From Klebsiella sp. BIGb0407 (lineage in GTDB: Bacteria > Pseudomonadota > Gammaproteobacteria > Enterobacterales > Enterobacteriaceae), in contig NZ_JANUEQ010000002.1 in NCBI RefSeq assembly GCF_024807845.1, positions 62,001 to 126,000 on the forward strand: 64,000 nt of DNA. Direction: 5' to 3'. Under the pieces are notes generated by a model. It did no database searches. It was not told the origin of the DNA and worked only from the letters and a program-made list of their open reading frames with translations. Both the position numbers and the translations under genes were made by a program. This document shows, one piece after another, positions 35,300 to 45,787 of this stretch; the first letter of the stretch is position 1, and each line of letters opens with the position of its first letter.

Positions 35300-36283
35300 T
35301 TATTGACCAAGCTGTACCAGCTCTTCAACACTCAGGCCGGTTAATTTCATTACCACATCGTAATCAATACCATGCTGCAACATAGAATAAGCAACCTGAC
35401 ATTTCCCCCGTCGCTCACCTAACTGAATTCCCTGCTCTCTGCCACGCTGTTCGCCAAGCTGTATGCCTTGTTGTATACCTTGTTGCATACCTTGTTGCAT
35501 GCCTTTCATTATCCCTTTCTGTTCCAGCTGTTGTGCAATTGTCATCAACTCCTCCTCATGGTGCGGTACTCGCAATGCCAGTTCACGGACAAAAACTTCA
35601 GCATCAGCCGAGTCACCAGCGTGAATAATATAGTTAATCAGCGTCACTACCTGGGAAGAACCCAAGCATTCGGTCATTAATAATGTCACGAGTTTATCCA
35701 TCAATTCTGTCAAATTACGCTGATGAATATGTTTTTGCAGTAATGTCAGAGCAGCCATACTACGATGTTCCATTATTTCTTCATCAGGAATAACAGTGAT
35801 ATCAACCAGTGGAAAATCATTGCTATAAAGTTTTTTTGCCCGTTCCGGGCAGGTGAATTCCTGAAACCAGTTAGTAGAGTATGGGTAAGGAGTACGTTTG
35901 CCGGTATAGAACAAAATGGGGATCACTAATGGCAATTTTTTATGGCCTGCATCCAAGTGGCTCTGCATCGCTGCCACGGCGTAACGGATCATACGAAATG
36001 CCATATGTTTGTCGGGGCTGGACTGATGTTCAATCAGAACCTGAATATATCCATCCTCGCCATCATTAGTTTTTAAGCTATAGAGCACATCACTAAAGTA
36101 TTGCCGTAAATTCTCTTCGACAAAAGAGCCATTTTCTAATTTCAATGTATTGAAATCACAAATAGCACGTAGCTCTGTAGGGAGGTGGATCTCCATAAAA
36201 TCACGGGCAATTTCAGGTAATTTAAGAAATTGTCGAAAAGTCGCATCATGCGGTGTTGCAATATGTTGTTTAGCTTGCATCAT
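35300..36283 (-). CDS. Rpn-family recombination-promoting nuclease/putative transposase
   Basis: A 327-residue PD-(D/E)XK nuclease of the Rpn (YhgA-like) group. The N-terminal catalytic domain shows PHDATFRQFL, then SDVLYSLK and QVLIEHQSSPDK (active-site D and ExQ). The C-terminal part ends in glycine/glutamine repeats (GMQQGIQ units) encoded by 12-base tandem repeats. Rpn proteins raise RecA-independent recombination and some act in phage defence. Two adjacent ATGs are possible at 36283 and 36280; ggggtagg precedes them. The gene stands alone, without transposon ends. Confidence 0.9.
   Translation of the reverse strand: MMQAKQHIATPHDATFRQFLKLPEIARDFMEIHLPTELRAICDFNTLKLENGSFVEENLRQYFSDVLYSLKTNDGEDGYIQVLIEHQSSPDKHMAFRMIRYAVAAMQSHLDAGHKKLPLVIPILFYTGKRTPYPYSTNWFQEFTCPERAKKLYSNDFPLVDITVIPDEEIMEHRSMAALTLLQKHIHQRNLTELMDKLVTLLMTECLGSSQVVTLINYIIHAGDSADAEVFVRELALRVPHHEEELMTIAQQLEQKGIMKGMQQGMQQGIQQGIQLGEQRGREQGIQLGERRGKCQVAYSMLQHGIDYDVVMKLTGLSVEELVQLGQ
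35460..35507. repeat. Four 12-bp tandem repeats inside rpn gene
   Basis: Units are tgtatgccttgt, tgtataccttgt, tgcataccttgt and tgcatgcctttc. Twelve bases encode four residues, so gain or loss of a unit changes protein length without breaking the frame. Confidence 0.8.
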
Positions 36284-36418
36284 CCCTACCCCTGAAATTA
36301 ATTCAGTTAGGATAGGATGGTGACTTAATAAAAATATCAACAAACCCTACTCATAAATATATTTAACTAATTAAAACCAAGTATAAAATGTTTTTTCTTT
36401 TAAACAGACACTTTTTTT

Positions 36419-36451
36419 ATTAATTACCCTTATTAATTACCCTTATTAATT
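36419..36451. repeat. 13-bp tandem repeat upstream of rpn / after rhaR
   Basis: Two and a half copies of attaattaccctt in the AT-rich gap between the rhaR stop and the rpn start. Confidence 0.7.
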
Positions 36452-36476
36452 TGGCAATTAATAACATCAGTAATAT

Positions 36477-37337
36477 TTATCGTTCATCCTTTTTCCCATT
36501 ATTCCTGAGCGTCCGCCATTGAACAGGCGTCATACCCACTTCACGGCTAAATACCACGGAAAAATAGTTGCTGTCCTCAAAGCCACACTGCATCGCAATA
36601 TCACTGACCATTTGTCGGGTATGCTGCAACAGATATTGTGCGTGACAAACACGCAACTGTCGTAAGTACTGGTTAATCGTCATTCCCGTCTGTTCGCGAA
36701 ACTGCTGGCGCAATACGCGCTCACTACACTGTTGCTGTAAGCAAAACTCCTCAAGCATAAAGCTGGTAGCCAGGCTGCCAGCAAGCGTAGTAATCAGTTT
36801 ATCCAGTAACGCTTCCTGCTCGTTAACATCAGGATTATCTATAAGATACCGGCAGCGATTAAAAGTGATAACTAATTGAGCGAAAAGCAGTTCTGCCATT
36901 TGGCTACTAATGGGATCGTCCTTCAATCCCTCATGCTCAAGCTGAGTGATAACTTGTCTGGCACTCGTCATGCCACTACTACTCAGTCGCCAGTGCGGAA
37001 TCGCACGAGAGTCATTAAAGCCAGGAATATAGGTTGCCCAATCAATATTGAGTTTCAGTCGCTCCGGGCAATAGATAATATTTTGCAATACCAGTGAGTT
37101 AACTGAAGCATAGGAGTGTCTGTCTTCGGCACGAATATAGAATAGATCGCCCCGAGTAATACGATAGGGACGATCGTTAAGTATATGCAAACCATTGCCA
37201 CGCCATACCAGGACTAGCTCGCAAAATTCATGGGTATGTTCAGCGAATGCATGCTGCGGATAACGATCCAGTACAGCAACCGCCTGACTTTCACTGGTAA
37301 AAAACGCATTCTTGCGAAGGATCAAGGGTCCTGACAC
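36477..37337 (-). CDS. rhaR: RhaR, AraC-family activator of rhaSR
   Basis: A 286-residue AraC/XylS regulator. The N-terminal cupin domain that binds L-rhamnose covers about 20-160 ([31 protein letters not shown]). Two helix-turn-helix motifs occupy the C-terminal hundred residues ([37 protein letters not shown]). In E. coli RhaR activates the rhaSR operon. It lies 80 bases after rhaS in the same direction, the normal order. Confidence 0.93.
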   Translation of the reverse strand: MSGPLILRKNAFFTSESQAVAVLDRYPQHAFAEHTHEFCELVLVWRGNGLHILNDRPYRITRGDLFYIRAEDRHSYASVNSLVLQNIIYCPERLKLNIDWATYIPGFNDSRAIPHWRLSSSGMTSARQVITQLEHEGLKDDPISSQMAELLFAQLVITFNRCRYLIDNPDVNEQEALLDKLITTLAGSLATSFMLEEFCLQQQCSERVLRQQFREQTGMTINQYLRQLRVCHAQYLLQHTRQMVSDIAMQCGFEDSNYFSVVFSREVGMTPVQWRTLRNNGKKDER

Positions 37338-37417
37338 GGTACAGCCTCAGTATCGAACAATCTGTTATTATTAACTTTTTTATAGCATAAACGGTGATTA
37401 TCTTCACGTTGCTGGAA

Positions 37418-38245
37418 CTAGATATCTCTGCACTGGCGAATATCGCGAGGTGACCAATTAAATTCCCGGCGAAAGAGTGTTGAAAAGTGGTTACTGTCGC
37501 CAAACCCACAAAGATAGGCGATGTCAGTGACTGTCTCTTCCGTATGCCGCAACAGATGACGAGCTTTGATCAGACGCAGACGATTAAGGTAGCGCTGTGG
37601 TGTGAGTCCGGAATGTTGCTTTAGCTGACGGTGCAAGGTCCGTAACGACAGAGAAAATTTATCCGCCAATGTTTCCCAGCAAACCTCTTCGGAAAAATTC
37701 TCTTCCAGCCAGAGCACTAATTGATTCAGTCGAGCCGTATTATTGCTTGCACCCTCCACCAGACTGCTTTGGCGTAATGTGACCAACAGCTGCATAAATA
37801 ACAGCTCTCTACTGGCAATAGTATGGGTGTCCGGGCCATCTTCTGCCTGTTCCATCTGCTCTGTTAACTTCAAAACTTGCTGCATCGTTGACTTATTAAC
37901 CTTCCAGTGTGAAGGATAGTTTCCGTCCTGTTCCTGGGGCAGTAGCTGGTTTAATCCCGTCAGAAAACGAAATCGGTCAGGAGAACGATAAAGCACATTG
38001 GTCAGACACAAATTATCGGTATGTTCGTATAAATGGCGGTCATGCTCACGAATAAAACAGACAGTTCCACCGCTGATAGTATAAGGCTGGCCATTAAAAA
38101 CATGGGTTCCTGTGCCATGCTCCACAATAACTATCTCATTAAAATCATGACTATGCTCAGGAAAAGCTGCCTGAGGAAGTCGAGGCTCGATAGCAACAGG
38201 TGAGTATCCGGACGGAAAATAATCCACGCTATGTAATACGGTCAT
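37418..38245 (-). CDS. rhaS: RhaS, AraC-family activator of rhaBAD
   Basis: A 275-residue AraC-family activator with N-terminal cupin domain ([33 protein letters not shown]) and C-terminal double helix-turn-helix ([20 protein letters not shown], with [20 protein letters not shown]). The ATG at 38245 has a strong GGAGGGG 9 bases upstream. It is divergent from rhaB over a 302-bp region that still shows the E. coli-type binding sites, so its role as rhaBAD activator is likely conserved. It may also control the ABC importer downstream of rhaD. Confidence 0.94.
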   Translation of the reverse strand: MTVLHSVDYFPSGYSPVAIEPRLPQAAFPEHSHDFNEIVIVEHGTGTHVFNGQPYTISGGTVCFIREHDRHLYEHTDNLCLTNVLYRSPDRFRFLTGLNQLLPQEQDGNYPSHWKVNKSTMQQVLKLTEQMEQAEDGPDTHTIASRELLFMQLLVTLRQSSLVEGASNNTARLNQLVLWLEENFSEEVCWETLADKFSLSLRTLHRQLKQHSGLTPQRYLNRLRLIKARHLLRHTEETVTDIAYLCGFGDSNHFSTLFRREFNWSPRDIRQCRDI

Positions 38246-38374
38246 CACAGCCCCTCCTAATGAGAATTGTTCTCACGATAGTAATAGGGATAACAAAAAC
38301 TCACCTTAAATTTTCGTCCTGAAATGATGCTGAATTGGTTTTTTTGTTAAGAAATGGCGGTAAATGTTGATAAC

Positions 38375-38390
38375 TGTGGTCATCATCACA
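38375..38390. promoter_or_regulatory. CRP site (rhaSR side)
   Basis: The sequence tgtggtcatcatcaca fits the CRP consensus TGTGA-N6-TCACA with one mismatch. Its position favours control of the rhaSR promoter. Confidence 0.6.
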
Positions 38391-38420
38391 TCGTTTGTAA
38401 TCATGACAATAATGGGAAAT

Positions 38421-38436
38421 TGTGACCTCTCTCATG
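38421..38436. promoter_or_regulatory. CRP site of rhaBAD promoter
   Basis: tgtgacctctctcatg, preceded by aaat and followed by ttcatcttt, matches the context of the E. coli rhaBAD CRP site in sequence and in place next to the distal RhaS half-site. The right half deviates from consensus. Confidence 0.6.
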
Positions 38437-38439
38437 TTC

Positions 38440-38482
38440 ATCTTTGTTTTCTTGCCAGTCCCTCTTTTTTCCTGTCAGTGGC
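38440..38482 (+). promoter_or_regulatory. RhaS-binding half-sites of rhaBAD promoter
   Basis: Two sequences, atctttgttttcttgcc (38440-38456) and tttttcctgtcagtggc (38466-38482), resemble the E. coli rhaI2 and rhaI1 half-sites (atcttt...ttgcc; ttttcctgtcagt) and are 9 bases apart. The proximal one would overlap the -35 region of a promoter whose -10 is tagact at 38510. Confidence 0.65.
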
Positions 38483-38547
38483 AAAAAGGCATGCGTATCC
38501 CCCCTTCCTTAGACTTATGCTCAACAAACCTAACAGGGGTCCCGTCC

Positions 38548-40017
38548 ATGACCATTATTCATTGTGTGGCTGTCGATTTAGGCGCATCAAGCGGCCGTAC
38601 AATGCTCGCCAGCTTTGAGCCCGAGCATGCTACGCTCTCGCTTCGTGAGATTCATCGCTTTGCCAACAACCTGGTCAAACAAGATGGCTTTGATACCTGG
38701 GATATCGATACCCTGGAAGCTGAAATACGTATCGGTCTGAATAAAGTCTGTGAAGAAGGTATCCAACCAGACAGTATCGGGATTGATACCTGGGGCGTTG
38801 ATTACGTCCTGCTTAATAGTGAAGGCCATCGTGTCGGCTTGCCCGTTTCCTATCGTGATAGTCGTACTCAGGGAATAATGGCCCAGGCCATGAAGCAACT
38901 TGGGAAAACCGAGATTTATGGGCGTAGCGGTATCCAGTTTCTGTCATTTAATACACTCTATCAATTCCGGGCTCTGCTTGAACAGCAGCCAGGCCTTGCC
39001 GCCGATGTCGCTCATGCGCTGCTGATCCCGGATTACCTCTGTTACCGCCTGACCGGTAATCTCAACTGGGAATATACCAACGCGACCACTACTCAAATGG
39101 TCAATATTGAGACCAATGACTGGGATACAAAGCTGCTGGACTGGGCCGGTATTCCTCACTCCTGGCTGGCAACACCCACTCCGCCCGGTAATGTCATTGG
39201 TCACTGGAATAGCCCCCTTAACCAGTCAATTCCCGTGGTCGCCGTTGCCAGCCACGATACCGCCAGTGCGGTCATTGCCGCACCTCTGGCCGATAACAAT
39301 GCAGCCTATCTCTCATCAGGAACCTGGTCACTGATAGGCTTTGAAAGTCAGACCCCTTATACCTGCGACCAGTCTCTGCGTGCAAATATCACTAATGAAG
39401 GTGGAGCGGAAGGTCGTTACCGGGTACTGAAAAATATCATGGGGTTATGGCTATTACAGCGGGTACTGAAAGAACAAAACATCACCGATCTCCCGGCACT
39501 GATTAGCGAGACAGAACAACTGGCTGCCTGCCGCTTCCTGATTAATCCGAATGATGAGCGCTTTATCAACCCACTCAGTATGAGTAATGAGATTGCCAGT
39601 GCCTGCCGTGAAACAGGACAAAGTATACCTGTAAGCCCGGCTGAACTGGCCCGCTGTATCTTCGATAGCCTCGCCCTGCTCTACGCCAATGCCCTGAATG
39701 AGCTGTCCTCACTCCGCGGCATGCCTTTTAGTCAGCTCCATATCGTCGGTGGCGGTTGCCAGAACCCACTGCTTAACCAACTTTGCGCTGATGCCTGTGG
39801 CATCAAAGTCGTTGCCGGACCTGTTGAAGCCTCAACCCTCGGCAATATCGGTATGCAATTGATGGCCTTGGGGGAGTTATCTGACATCAAGGCGTTCCGC
39901 CAGCAGGTCGTAAGCAGCAACAAACTGACCACTTTCACCCCGGATCCGAATAATGAAATTGCACGCTATGTTCGCGATTTCAACAGAACAAGCAGACTTA
40001 AGGAGATTTGCGCATGA
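38548..40017 (+). CDS. rhaB: Rhamnulokinase RhaB
   Basis: A 489-residue FGGY-family kinase, the same length as E. coli RhaB. It phosphorylates L-rhamnulose at C1 with ATP. Motifs include [14 protein letters not shown] at the N-terminus, [13 protein letters not shown] (hydroxyl-transfer aspartate region) and the C-terminal [17 protein letters not shown] nucleotide-binding loop. The ATG at 38548 gives the correct length; an upstream in-frame start lies inside the promoter. The stop overlaps the rhaA start by four bases. Confidence 0.96.
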   Translation: MTIIHCVAVDLGASSGRTMLASFEPEHATLSLREIHRFANNLVKQDGFDTWDIDTLEAEIRIGLNKVCEEGIQPDSIGIDTWGVDYVLLNSEGHRVGLPVSYRDSRTQGIMAQAMKQLGKTEIYGRSGIQFLSFNTLYQFRALLEQQPGLAADVAHALLIPDYLCYRLTGNLNWEYTNATTTQMVNIETNDWDTKLLDWAGIPHSWLATPTPPGNVIGHWNSPLNQSIPVVAVASHDTASAVIAAPLADNNAAYLSSGTWSLIGFESQTPYTCDQSLRANITNEGGAEGRYRVLKNIMGLWLLQRVLKEQNITDLPALISETEQLAACRFLINPNDERFINPLSMSNEIASACRETGQSIPVSPAELARCIFDSLALLYANALNELSSLRGMPFSQLHIVGGGCQNPLLNQLCADACGIKVVAGPVEASTLGNIGMQLMALGELSDIKAFRQQVVSSNKLTTFTPDPNNEIARYVRDFNRTSRLKEICA

Positions 40018-41273
40018 CCACTCAATTAGAACAAGCCTTTGAACTGGCTAAACAACGTTTTGCTGCCGTTGGCGTAGATATCGAACAGGTTCTCCAGCAA
40101 CTGGACAGACTTCCAGTATCGATGCACTGCTGGCAGGGTGATGATGTCGCTGGTTTTGAAAACCAAAATGCGGCGTTAACCGGTGGCATTCAGGTAACCG
40201 GTAATTATCCCGGTAAAGCACGTAACCCCACTGAACTGCGTTCCGACCTCGAACTGGCTCTCAGCCTGATCCCTGGACCCAAACGCCTCAACTTACATGC
40301 GATTTATCTTGAGTCTGATGAGCCCGTTGCACGTAACAAAATCAAGCCAGAACATTTTAAGAACTGGGTGGAATGGGCCAAAGCGAATCAACTGGGGCTG
40401 GACTTTAATCCATCATGTTTCTCACACCCTCTGAGCGCTGATGGCTTTACCCTCTCACATATCGATGATGAAATCCGCCAGTTCTGGATTGAGCATTGCC
40501 AGGCCTGTCGCCGTATTTCGGCATATTTTGGCGAACAGCTTAATACCCCCTCAGTGATGAATATCTGGATACCTGATGGGATGAAAGATATTACCGTTGA
40601 CCGCCTGGCTCCGCGTCAGCGTTTACTGAGTGCACTGGATGAAGTGATCGGCGAAAAACTGAACCCTGCGCACCATATTGATGCGGTCGAGAGCAAATTA
40701 TTCGGTATTGGTGCTGAGAGCTATACAGTGGGTTCCAATGAGTTTTATATGGGTTACGCCACCAGCCGTCAGACTGCATTATGTCTGGATGCCGGTCATT
40801 TCCACCCAACCGAAATCGTTTCTGACAAGATTTCCGCCGCCATGCTGTATGTCCCGCGTTTACTGCTACACGTCAGCCGCCCTGTTCGCTGGGACAGCGA
40901 TCATGTGGTGTTGCTGGACGATGAAACTCAGGCGATCGCCAGCGAAATCATTCGTCATAACCTGTTTGACCGCGTCCATATTGGCCTCGACTTCTTCGAT
41001 GGCTCTATCAACCGTATCGCGGCTTGGGTGATTGGTACCCGCAATATGAAAAAAGCCCTGCTGCGCGCACTGCTTGAACCTACAGAACAGTTCCGTCAGC
41101 TCGAGGCTGTGGGCGATTACACCGCGCGCTTAGCGTTGATGGAAGAACAGAAATCCCTGCCATGGCAGGCGGTCTGGGAAATGTACTGCCACCGTAATAA
41201 CACCCCAACAGGCAGTCAGTGGTTAGACACAGTACGCACCTATGAAAACGACGTGTTACGCCACCGTCGATAA
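40014..41273 (+). CDS. rhaA: L-rhamnose isomerase RhaA
   Basis: A 419-residue TIM-barrel isomerase, identical in length to the E. coli enzyme, converting L-rhamnose to L-rhamnulose with Mn or Zn. Conserved parts include [35 protein letters not shown], and the metal-binding [10 protein letters not shown] region. RBS aggag lies 8 bases before the ATG. It is translationally coupled to rhaB. Confidence 0.96.
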   Translation: MTTQLEQAFELAKQRFAAVGVDIEQVLQQLDRLPVSMHCWQGDDVAGFENQNAALTGGIQVTGNYPGKARNPTELRSDLELALSLIPGPKRLNLHAIYLESDEPVARNKIKPEHFKNWVEWAKANQLGLDFNPSCFSHPLSADGFTLSHIDDEIRQFWIEHCQACRRISAYFGEQLNTPSVMNIWIPDGMKDITVDRLAPRQRLLSALDEVIGEKLNPAHHIDAVESKLFGIGAESYTVGSNEFYMGYATSRQTALCLDAGHFHPTEIVSDKISAAMLYVPRLLLHVSRPVRWDSDHVVLLDDETQAIASEIIRHNLFDRVHIGLDFFDGSINRIAAWVIGTRNMKKALLRALLEPTEQFRQLEAVGDYTARLALMEEQKSLPWQAVWEMYCHRNNTPTGSQWLDTVRTYENDVLRHRR

Positions 41274-41323
41274 TTACCGGCCAGCAATATTTTCTTTTAC
41301 TGAATTAACGGGACCCAAAGACT

Positions 41324-42154
41324 ATGCAAACTATCATTAATTCCTGGTTCGTCCAGGGCATGATTAAAGCGACTTCCGATGCCTGGCTGAAAGGATGGGA
41401 TGAGCGAAATGGCGGTAACCTGACTCTGCGTCTGGACGAGGCAGATGTTGCACCCTATGAAGCAGATTTTCATGCGACACCACGCTATATCGCCCTGAGC
41501 CAGCCTATGCCTGTCCTGGCAAATCATTCGTTTATCGTCACCGGATCCGGTAAATTTTTCCGTAATGTGCAGCTTGACCCGGTAGCCAGCCTCGGCGTGG
41601 TGAAGGTGGACAGTGATGGCGCGGGATATCATATTCTCTGGGGATTAACTGACGATGCGGTTCCTACCTCTGAATTACCCGCACATTTCCTTTCCCACAG
41701 CGAACGTATCAGCGTCACTGGCGGTAAAGATCGTGTCATTATGCACTGCCATGCCACCAATCTGATTGCTCTGACCTATGTTCTGGAAAACAACAGCGAT
41801 TTTCTGACGCGTAAGCTGTGGGAAGGCAGTACCGAATGCCTGGTCGTCTTCCCGGACGGCGTCGGCACCCTGCCGTGGATGGTACCGGGTACTGATGAAA
41901 TTGGTCAGGCAACGGCACAACAGATGCGTAAACATTCCTTGGTGCTATGGCCATTCCACGGTGTGTTCGGCAGTGCACCGACTCTGGATGAAACCTTTGG
42001 TCTTATCGATACCGCAGAGAAATCAGCGGAAGTGCTGGTGAAGGTCTATTCGATGGGCGGAATGAAACAAACTATTACCCAGGAAGAGCTAATAGCTTTG
42101 GGCAAACGCTTTGGCGTCACTCCTCTGCAATCAGCGTTAGATCTCTACAAATAA
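41324..42154 (+). CDS. rhaD: Rhamnulose-1-phosphate aldolase RhaD
   Basis: A 276-residue class II aldolase close to the E. coli length (274). It splits L-rhamnulose 1-phosphate into dihydroxyacetone phosphate and L-lactaldehyde. The zinc ligands lie in [12 protein letters not shown] and near [15 protein letters not shown]; the start [17 protein letters not shown] is typical. A strong hairpin follows, then the ABC importer. Lactaldehyde is handled by the aldA product at 47737. Confidence 0.96.
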   Translation: MQTIINSWFVQGMIKATSDAWLKGWDERNGGNLTLRLDEADVAPYEADFHATPRYIALSQPMPVLANHSFIVTGSGKFFRNVQLDPVASLGVVKVDSDGAGYHILWGLTDDAVPTSELPAHFLSHSERISVTGGKDRVIMHCHATNLIALTYVLENNSDFLTRKLWEGSTECLVVFPDGVGTLPWMVPGTDEIGQATAQQMRKHSLVLWPFHGVFGSAPTLDETFGLIDTAEKSAEVLVKVYSMGGMKQTITQEELIALGKRFGVTPLQSALDLYK

Positions 42155-42162
42155 TTTTTATC

Positions 42163-42183
42163 GCCCCGCATTGGCTGCGGGGC
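42163..42183 (+). terminator. Intercistronic hairpin rhaD/binding protein
   Basis: Stem gccccgca/tgcggggc with a five-base loop, no clear T-run. Probably separates or tunes expression between rhaBAD and the importer. Confidence 0.6.
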
Positions 42184-42235
42184 AACATTTTACCTGTAAG
42201 CCCTACAAATCACTTAACTATGTGGAGTAAAAGCA

Positions 42236-43222
42236 ATGAAAACAAAATTAAGCTTGATCCTCACCGCTATCACCCTGGCATTATCAACCTCTGCTTATGC
42301 TGAGGTTAAAATAGCTCTGGTTGCTAAATCCCTGGGAAATGGCTTCTTTGAGGCCGCTAACGTAGGAGCCCAGGAAGCAGCCAAAGAATTAGGCGACGTC
42401 AAAGTCATTTACACCGGGCCGACCACCACCACGGCTGAAGCGCAGATAGAAGTCCTGAACGGCCTGATAGCTCAGGGCGTGGATGCTATCGCTATCTCCG
42501 CTAACGACCCTGATGCCCTGGTTCCGGTGCTCAAAAAAGCCATGCAACGCGGCATCAAAGTGGTGTCATGGGATTCAGGCGTTGCGCCTGCCGGACGCCA
42601 GATCCACCTTACTCCATCGAATAATGAGCTGATCGGCGAGATCAACGTCAAGCTGGCTGACGATGCGCTCAAAGCGCTTAATGCTGAGAAAGGTGATGTC
42701 GCTATTCTGAGTGCAACCCCAACCTCAACCAACCAGAATATCTGGATTGGCGAGATGAAAAAGGTGTTACCAAAGTATCCGGGTATCAATCTCGTTACCG
42801 TTGCCTATGGCGATGACCTGTCAGATAAAAGTTATCGTGAAACCGTCGGTTTACTGAAAACCTATCCGGATTTAAAAGTGATTGTTTCCCCTTCATCAGT
42901 GGGTATCGTTGCTGCGGCTCAGGCGGTAAAAGATCAGGGCAAAATTGGTAAGGTGTACGTCACTGGTTTAGGTCTGCCATCTGAAATGGCCGGTGCAGTC
43001 AAATCCGGTGCCAGCAAGAGCTTCGCCATCTGGAACCCCATCGACTTAGGCTATGCCGCGACCTATTTAGCCAATGACCTGGTGAAAGGAACTGCGACAA
43101 AAAGTGAAGCAGATATGGGGCGTATGGGCAAACTGAAGCTGGATAAAGAGGGGAATGGTGCCATGGCCGAACCCTTTATCTATGACGCCAGCAACATTGA
43201 TCAGTTCTCTAAAATCTTTTAA
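42236..43222 (+). CDS. Rhamnose-type sugar ABC substrate-binding protein
   Basis: A 328-residue periplasmic sugar-binding protein (RbsB/LsrB class) with a signal peptide ending near residue 22 (SAYA). The mature part starts EVKIALVAKSLGNGFFEAANVGA, here EVKIALVAKSLGNGFF, and has GVDAIAISANDPDAL, both typical of the rhamnose RhaS and AI-2 LsrB group. Its place after rhaBAD and before a two-permease importer supports L-rhamnose as ligand; AI-2 is less likely because no lsrK, lsrR or lsrFG genes are present. RBS gtggag precedes the ATG. Confidence 0.88.
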   Translation: MKTKLSLILTAITLALSTSAYAEVKIALVAKSLGNGFFEAANVGAQEAAKELGDVKVIYTGPTTTTAEAQIEVLNGLIAQGVDAIAISANDPDALVPVLKKAMQRGIKVVSWDSGVAPAGRQIHLTPSNNELIGEINVKLADDALKALNAEKGDVAILSATPTSTNQNIWIGEMKKVLPKYPGINLVTVAYGDDLSDKSYRETVGLLKTYPDLKVIVSPSSVGIVAAAQAVKDQGKIGKVYVTGLGLPSEMAGAVKSGASKSFAIWNPIDLGYAATYLANDLVKGTATKSEADMGRMGKLKLDKEGNGAMAEPFIYDASNIDQFSKIF

Positions 43223-43229
43223 TCCTCCC

Positions 43230-43251
43230 GCCCTTTCCCCGTGGAAAGGGC
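43230..43251 (+). terminator. Attenuating hairpin after binding-protein gene
   Basis: Stem gccctttcc/ggaaagggc between the binding-protein and ATPase genes. Such hairpins commonly keep the binding protein in excess over the membrane components. Confidence 0.6.
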
Positions 43252-43269
43252 TTTATCCGGAGAACTATC

Positions 43270-44781
43270 ATGACAGCATCTACGCCGTTGCTGCAGCTCA
43301 AGGGGATAACCAAGGTTTTCCCTGGCGTGCGCGCCCTTGAAAACGTGCAACTTGAACTCTTCCCCGGAAAAGTGACAGCACTTATTGGTGAAAATGGTGC
43401 GGGTAAATCAACACTGGTCAAAGTGATGACCGGCATTTATCAGCCCGATGAAGGGGAAATTCTCTATAAAGAGATCCCGATTCATTTACCCACGCCGGAA
43501 TCGGCACATAAAGTCGGCGTTACTGCCATTCACCAGGAAACCGTGCTATTTGAAGAACTCTCAGTCACGGAAAATATTTTTGTCGGTCAGTATCTCTATA
43601 AAGGCTTTTTTAAAAAGCTCGACTGGCCGGAAATGCATCGGCGCGCACAGGCGATTCTGACGCGCCTGGAAGTCCAAATTGACCCGCATGCGATACTGAA
43701 AACGCTCAGTATTGCGCAGCGTCATATGGTCGCGATTGCCCGGGCATTATCTTTTGAGGCCCAGGTGGTTATTCTTGACGAACCGACTGCCGCGCTTTCC
43801 CAGCATGAAATTCTGGAGTTTTATCAGATAGTTGAACGTTTAAAACAGGAAGGGAAAGCTATCCTGTTTATCTCGCATAAATTCGATGAAATTTTTGAAC
43901 TGGCGGATCACTACACTATCCTGCGCGACGGTGCTTTTGTGGGTGCCGGTAAGATGAACGAGATCAGTGAAGAGCGGATGGTCGCCATGATGGTTGGCCG
44001 CGCGATAACGCAGACCTATCCAAAAATTAACTGTGAGCCAGGCGAAACCATTCTGGAGGTGAAAGATCTCTGTCACCCCACTGAATTTGCACAAATTTCA
44101 TTTTCTCTGCGCAAGGGCGAAATTCTCGGCTTTTACGGGCTGGTGGGTGCCGGACGTACCGAAGTCATGCAGGCGCTTTCAGGGGTTACCCGTCCTTCCT
44201 CAGGCGAAATAGTACTCAAGGGTAAATCACTGCGTTTTCGCCAGCCAGCAGATGCGATTACTGCCGGTATCGTCTGTGTACCGGAAGAGCGGCAAAAACA
44301 AGGGGCGATTATCCAGTTACCGATAGTGCAAAACATCAGTCTGCCGCAGCTAAGCCGCCTTAATCCTAACGGTGTATTACATGCTGACCGTGAATGGAAA
44401 CTGGCAGAAGAGTACGCCCGGCGTTTACAGGTTAAGGCCTTTAGCTGGCAACAGCCTGTCGAAACCCTGTCTGGCGGTAACCAACAAAAAGTGGTTATCG
44501 GCAAATGGCTGGCAACACAACCTGACGTGATAATCCTCGATGAACCGACAAAAGGTATCGATATTGGGTCAAAAGCGGCCGTTCATCAGTTTATGTCTGA
44601 ACTGGTGGTTCAAGGCCTGGCGGTGATTATGGTCTCCTCCGAGTTACCTGAAGTCATGGGCATGTCCGACAGGATTATCGTGATGCATGAAGGACTGATG
44701 GTGGCAGAGTATCAGGCGGGTGAAGCCACCGCAGAGATGATAGTCAGCGCAGCCAGCGGCGCAAAACATGAGGCGGCATAA
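43270..44781 (+). CDS. Rhamnose-type sugar ABC ATPase, double domain
   Basis: A 503-residue ATPase of the RbsA/MglA type with two nucleotide-binding domains. Domain 1 has Walker A GENGAGKST and Walker B VVILDEPTAALS; domain 2 lacks a good Walker A (GLVGAGRTEV) but has the signature LSGGNQQK and DEPTKGID, the usual asymmetry. It powers both permeases that follow. The stop is one base before the first permease start. RBS ccggag precedes it. Confidence 0.92.
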   Translation: MTASTPLLQLKGITKVFPGVRALENVQLELFPGKVTALIGENGAGKSTLVKVMTGIYQPDEGEILYKEIPIHLPTPESAHKVGVTAIHQETVLFEELSVTENIFVGQYLYKGFFKKLDWPEMHRRAQAILTRLEVQIDPHAILKTLSIAQRHMVAIARALSFEAQVVILDEPTAALSQHEILEFYQIVERLKQEGKAILFISHKFDEIFELADHYTILRDGAFVGAGKMNEISEERMVAMMVGRAITQTYPKINCEPGETILEVKDLCHPTEFAQISFSLRKGEILGFYGLVGAGRTEVMQALSGVTRPSSGEIVLKGKSLRFRQPADAITAGIVCVPEERQKQGAIIQLPIVQNISLPQLSRLNPNGVLHADREWKLAEEYARRLQVKAFSWQQPVETLSGGNQQKVVIGKWLATQPDVIILDEPTKGIDIGSKAAVHQFMSELVVQGLAVIMVSSELPEVMGMSDRIIVMHEGLMVAEYQAGEATAEMIVSAASGAKHEAA

Positions 44782-44782
44782 T

Positions 44783-45787
44783 ATGTGGCAAAAACTGCTT
44801 AAACACCGTGAGGCCTTGCTGGGATTAGTCATCTTGCTGATGGTTCTCTCTATCGGTAGCCGGGTCCCCTCGTTTATCGCCCCCGATAACCTTGTCGGGA
44901 TCTTCAACGATACATCGATTCTGATTATTCTGGCTCTGGGCCAGATGATGGTGCTGTTAACCAAAGGCATTGATTTATCGATGGCAGCCAACCTGGCTCT
45001 CAGCGGCATGATTGTCGCCCTGATTAATTTCCACTATCCCGATGTTCCGGTCTGGCTACTGCTGATTCTGGCAACCGGCCTCGGGCTAATAATGGGTGCG
45101 ATTAACGGCCTGCTGGTATGGAAACTCGGTATCCCGGCGATTGTTGTTACTCTTGGCACCATGAGCATCTACCGTGGAATAATATTCCTGCTTTCTGGCG
45201 GTGGCTGGGTAAACTCCAACCAGATGGGCGCTGATTTTCTCGGCCTGCCGCGTACCCTGATCCTCGGTTTACCGGTGCTGAGCTGGTGCGCTATCGCCGT
45301 TCTGTTATTAGTCAGTTATTTCCTCTGCTACAGCCGTACCGGACGTGCATTCTATACCGCCGGAGGCAACGCGACAGCCGCCTATTATACCGGGATCAAT
45401 GCCGGGAAAATGCAGTTTATCAGCTTCTGCCTGTCCGGCATGCTGGCCGGGTTCTGTGGTTATCTGTGGATTTCTCGTTTTGCCGTCGCCTATGTCGATG
45501 TTGCTAACGGCTTTGAATTACAAGTAGTTGCAGCCTGTGTCATTGGCGGTATCAGTACCATGGGCGGTAGCGGGCGTGTGCTCGGCTGTCTGTTCGGCGC
45601 GCTGTTCCTCGGGGTGATTAATAATGCCCTGCCTGTTATTGGCGTTTCTCCTTTCTGGCAAATGGCGATTTCCGGCACGGTAATTGTGATTGCCGTTCTG
45701 CTGAATGAACGGGGTAACAAACGTAAAGGTCGCCTGATCCTGCGCGATGCGGCACTGGCCCGACAAAAACTGGCGGTTAAATCATGA
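44783..45787 (+). CDS. Rhamnose-type sugar ABC permease 1
   Basis: A 334-residue inner-membrane permease of the RbsC family with eight to ten helices and AGGNATAAYYTGINAGKMQF as the coupling-loop region (AGGNATAAYYTGI). The ATG at 44783 directly follows the ATPase stop. It overlaps the second permease by four bases. It forms a heterodimeric channel with it. Confidence 0.9.
   Translation: MWQKLLKHREALLGLVILLMVLSIGSRVPSFIAPDNLVGIFNDTSILIILALGQMMVLLTKGIDLSMAANLALSGMIVALINFHYPDVPVWLLLILATGLGLIMGAINGLLVWKLGIPAIVVTLGTMSIYRGIIFLLSGGGWVNSNQMGADFLGLPRTLILGLPVLSWCAIAVLLLVSYFLCYSRTGRAFYTAGGNATAAYYTGINAGKMQFISFCLSGMLAGFCGYLWISRFAVAYVDVANGFELQVVAACVIGGISTMGGSGRVLGCLFGALFLGVINNALPVIGVSPFWQMAISGTVIVIAVLLNERGNKRKGRLILRDAALARQKLAVKS

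Larger units (their letters stand above)
38246..38547. promoter_or_regulatory. rhaS-rhaB divergent control region
   Basis: This 302-bp region holds control elements for both rhaSR and rhaBAD. CRP-like sites lie at 38375-38390 and 38421-38436, RhaS-site-like sequences at 38440-38456 and 38465-38482, and a -10-like tagact at 38510-38515 before rhaB. The order CRP, distal RhaS half-site, proximal half-site, -10 is that of the E. coli rhaBAD promoter. Confidence 0.75.

Noticed and set aside
35460-35507. Short tandem repeats as a possible CRISPR array
   Set aside because: The units are 12 bases, contiguous, without spacers, and encode part of the Rpn protein.
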